Origin: Acidimicrobiales bacterium
GTDB lineage: Bacteria; Actinomycetota; Acidimicrobiia; Acidimicrobiales; Poriferisodalaceae
Direction: 5' to 3'
DNA length: 7,822 bases
NCBI GenBank assembly: GCA_030749275.1
Contig: JASMKJ010000600.1
Span: 1 to 7,822 of the forward strand
Shown here in pieces: positions 6,873 to 7,822 of the stretch. The notes under the pieces were generated by a model. That model saw nothing but the letters and a program-made list of their open reading frames with translations. It had not been told where the DNA came from and did not search any database. Each line of letters starts with the position of its first letter. Position 1 is the first letter of the stretch. A program made the position numbers and the translations under genes.

Positions 6873-7822
6873 CTATCGACCTCCCCCATAATGGGATCAA
6901 TCGAGGAGATGACAGCTATTGCATCGGCTAGGAGACCTCCGTGCATCATGTGTGGCAGGGTTTGCAGATTTACAAACGACGGTGCGCGGATGTGCATTCT
7001 TTGGGGTTTAGGGCCACCATCGGAGACTAAGTAACAGCCCAGTTCCCCTCTTGGTGACTCAACAGCGGTATAGATTTCGCCGGGCGGTACTTTGAACCCC
7101 TCGGTAAAGATTTTGAAGTGGTGGAGGAGGGCTTCCATGGACTCATCAATGCGTGCCCGAGGCGGTGGCGTAACTTTTCGATCCTCAGCTCGATACGCGC
7201 CTTCGGGCATCATCTCCAAACATTGTTCGACAATTCGCATGGATTCTCGAATTTCGTTGAGGCGTATCGCATATCGATCAAATGTGTCTCCGTAGGTACC
7301 AACAACGATGTCGAAGTCAACCTGGTCGTAGGCGAGATACGGCATAGTTCTTCGAAGATCCCATGCGTATCCGGTGGATCGCAATATGGGACCAGTGGCG
7401 CCTAGGGCGAGTGCTTCTTCTGTTGTGATCACCCCGATCCCTTGGGTTCGTTCCCGCCAGATGGGTTGTCCGGTCATCAGTACATCGAATTGTTCGAGGC
7501 GCTCGGGGAGGACATCGAGAATACTTCGAATATCGTCGCGCCAACCGTCGGGGAGGTCCGCAGCTACACCGCCGGGTCTGATGTAATTGTGGTTCATTCG
7601 AAGGCCGGTCACCTTTTCGAAGAAACGAAGAATTTCTTCTCGTTCCCGCCATCCGTAGATCATCATGCCGACGGCGCCGAGGTCCATTCCATTGGTTGCC
7701 AGAAACAGCAAATGTGACGACATTCGGTTCAGTTCACACATCAGCATCCGAATCCACGTCGCTCGGTCCGGAATCTCGAGTTCGAGTAGCGCCTCAACTG
7801 CCAAAGAAAAAGTCAGCTCTGT
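6869..7822 (-). CDS. nuoD: NADH-quinone oxidoreductase subunit D, C-terminal part (N-terminus outside window)
   Basis: NuoD is the 49-kDa-type subunit, evolutionarily related to [NiFe]-hydrogenase large subunits, which forms the quinone headgroup pocket beside NuoB. The reading frame is open to the right edge and gives 317 residues beginning TELTFSLAVEALLEL. A TTG at 7804 is an internal leucine codon, not the start. About a quarter of the protein, including the N-terminal quinone-pocket His/Tyr region, lies outside. Visible family blocks are ELNRMSSHLLFLATNGMDLGA (fragment residues 30-50), a GLRMNHNYIRPGG block (73-85), GPILRSTGYAWDLRR (144-158), an ESPRGELGCYLVSDGG segment (255-270), and the terminal DPIMGEVDR, the conserved C-terminus of the family. 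No Ni-Fe cysteine motif is visible at the C-terminus, as expected for complex I. The stop shares ATGA with nuoE. Confidence 0.97.
   Translation of the reverse strand, partial: TELTFSLAVEALLELEIPDRATWIRMLMCELNRMSSHLLFLATNGMDLGAVGMMIYGWREREEILRFFEKVTGLRMNHNYIRPGGVAADLPDGWRDDIRSILDVLPERLEQFDVLMTGQPIWRERTQGIGVITTEEALALGATGPILRSTGYAWDLRRTMPYLAYDQVDFDIVVGTYGDTFDRYAIRLNEIRESMRIVEQCLEMMPEGAYRAEDRKVTPPPRARIDESMEALLHHFKIFTEGFKVPPGEIYTAVESPRGELGCYLVSDGGPKPQRMHIRAPSFVNLQTLPHMMHGGLLADAIAVISSIDPIMGEVDR
6880..6887 (-). promoter_or_regulatory. Strong ribosome binding site for nuoE
   Basis: The minus strand reads GGGGGAGG seven bases before the nuoE ATG (6872-6870), inside the final nuoD codons for Ile-Met-Gly-Glu-Val-Asp-Arg. 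It is the closest match to the Shine-Dalgarno consensus in the window and may boost expression of the NADH-binding module. That last point is inference. Confidence 0.75.

Noticed and set aside
7802..7804. TTG codon as a possible start of nuoD
   Set aside because: The frame is open upstream to the window edge (TELTFS before it) and the protein would lack the N-terminal quarter. The codon is an internal leucine.

Overview
The window is one uninterrupted, minus-strand stretch of a nuo operon, encoding the proton-pumping NADH:quinone oxidoreductase (respiratory complex I, type I NADH dehydrogenase). Read 5'->3' on the minus strand (right to left here), the order is nuoD (N-terminus cut by the right edge), nuoE, nuoF, nuoG, nuoH, nuoI, nuoJ and the first ten codons of nuoK (cut by the left edge). 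This is the canonical bacterial A-to-N order. The missing nuoABC should lie beyond the right edge and the rest of nuoK plus nuoLMN beyond the left edge.

Right part (about 4.85-7.82 kb): nuoD, nuoE and nuoF encode the quinone-proximal 49-kDa-type subunit and the NADH-oxidising module with FMN, N1a and N3. Middle (2.42-4.86 kb): nuoG encodes the large iron-sulfur subunit with N1b, N4, N5 and the optional N7 cluster. Left part (1-2.43 kb): nuoH (membrane anchor and quinone chamber), nuoI (clusters N6a/N6b), nuoJ and nuoK (antiporter-like membrane arm). Electrons would run NADH -> FMN (NuoF) -> N3 -> N1b/N4/N5 (NuoG) -> N6a/N6b (NuoI) -> N2 (NuoB, not in the window) -> quinone at the NuoB/D/H interface. 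Conformational coupling then passes to the NuoH/J/K membrane arm.

All seven gene junctions overlap: 4 nt at D/E, E/F and G/H, 8 nt at F/G, and 1 nt at H/I, I/J and J/K. There is no intergenic DNA, so no internal promoter or terminator is expected between genes and none was seen. There are no RNA genes, mobile elements, CRISPR arrays or long non-coding stretches.

Protein features suggest a free-living aerobic actinobacterium of moderate GC content (by eye a little over 50 %). These features are a long NuoE tail, a NuoI of 216 residues with a long C-terminal tail, a NuoG of 811 residues with N7, and the NuoH sequence style. An Acidimicrobiia-type lineage is plausible, but this is inference from recalled family resemblance.

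I found no new system. The items most worth a second look are an apparent insertion of about 21 residues in NuoF before the fourth ligand of cluster N3, and a perfect 13-bp inverted repeat inside the nuoG coding sequence with a second GC-rich hairpin about 30 bp further along the message.
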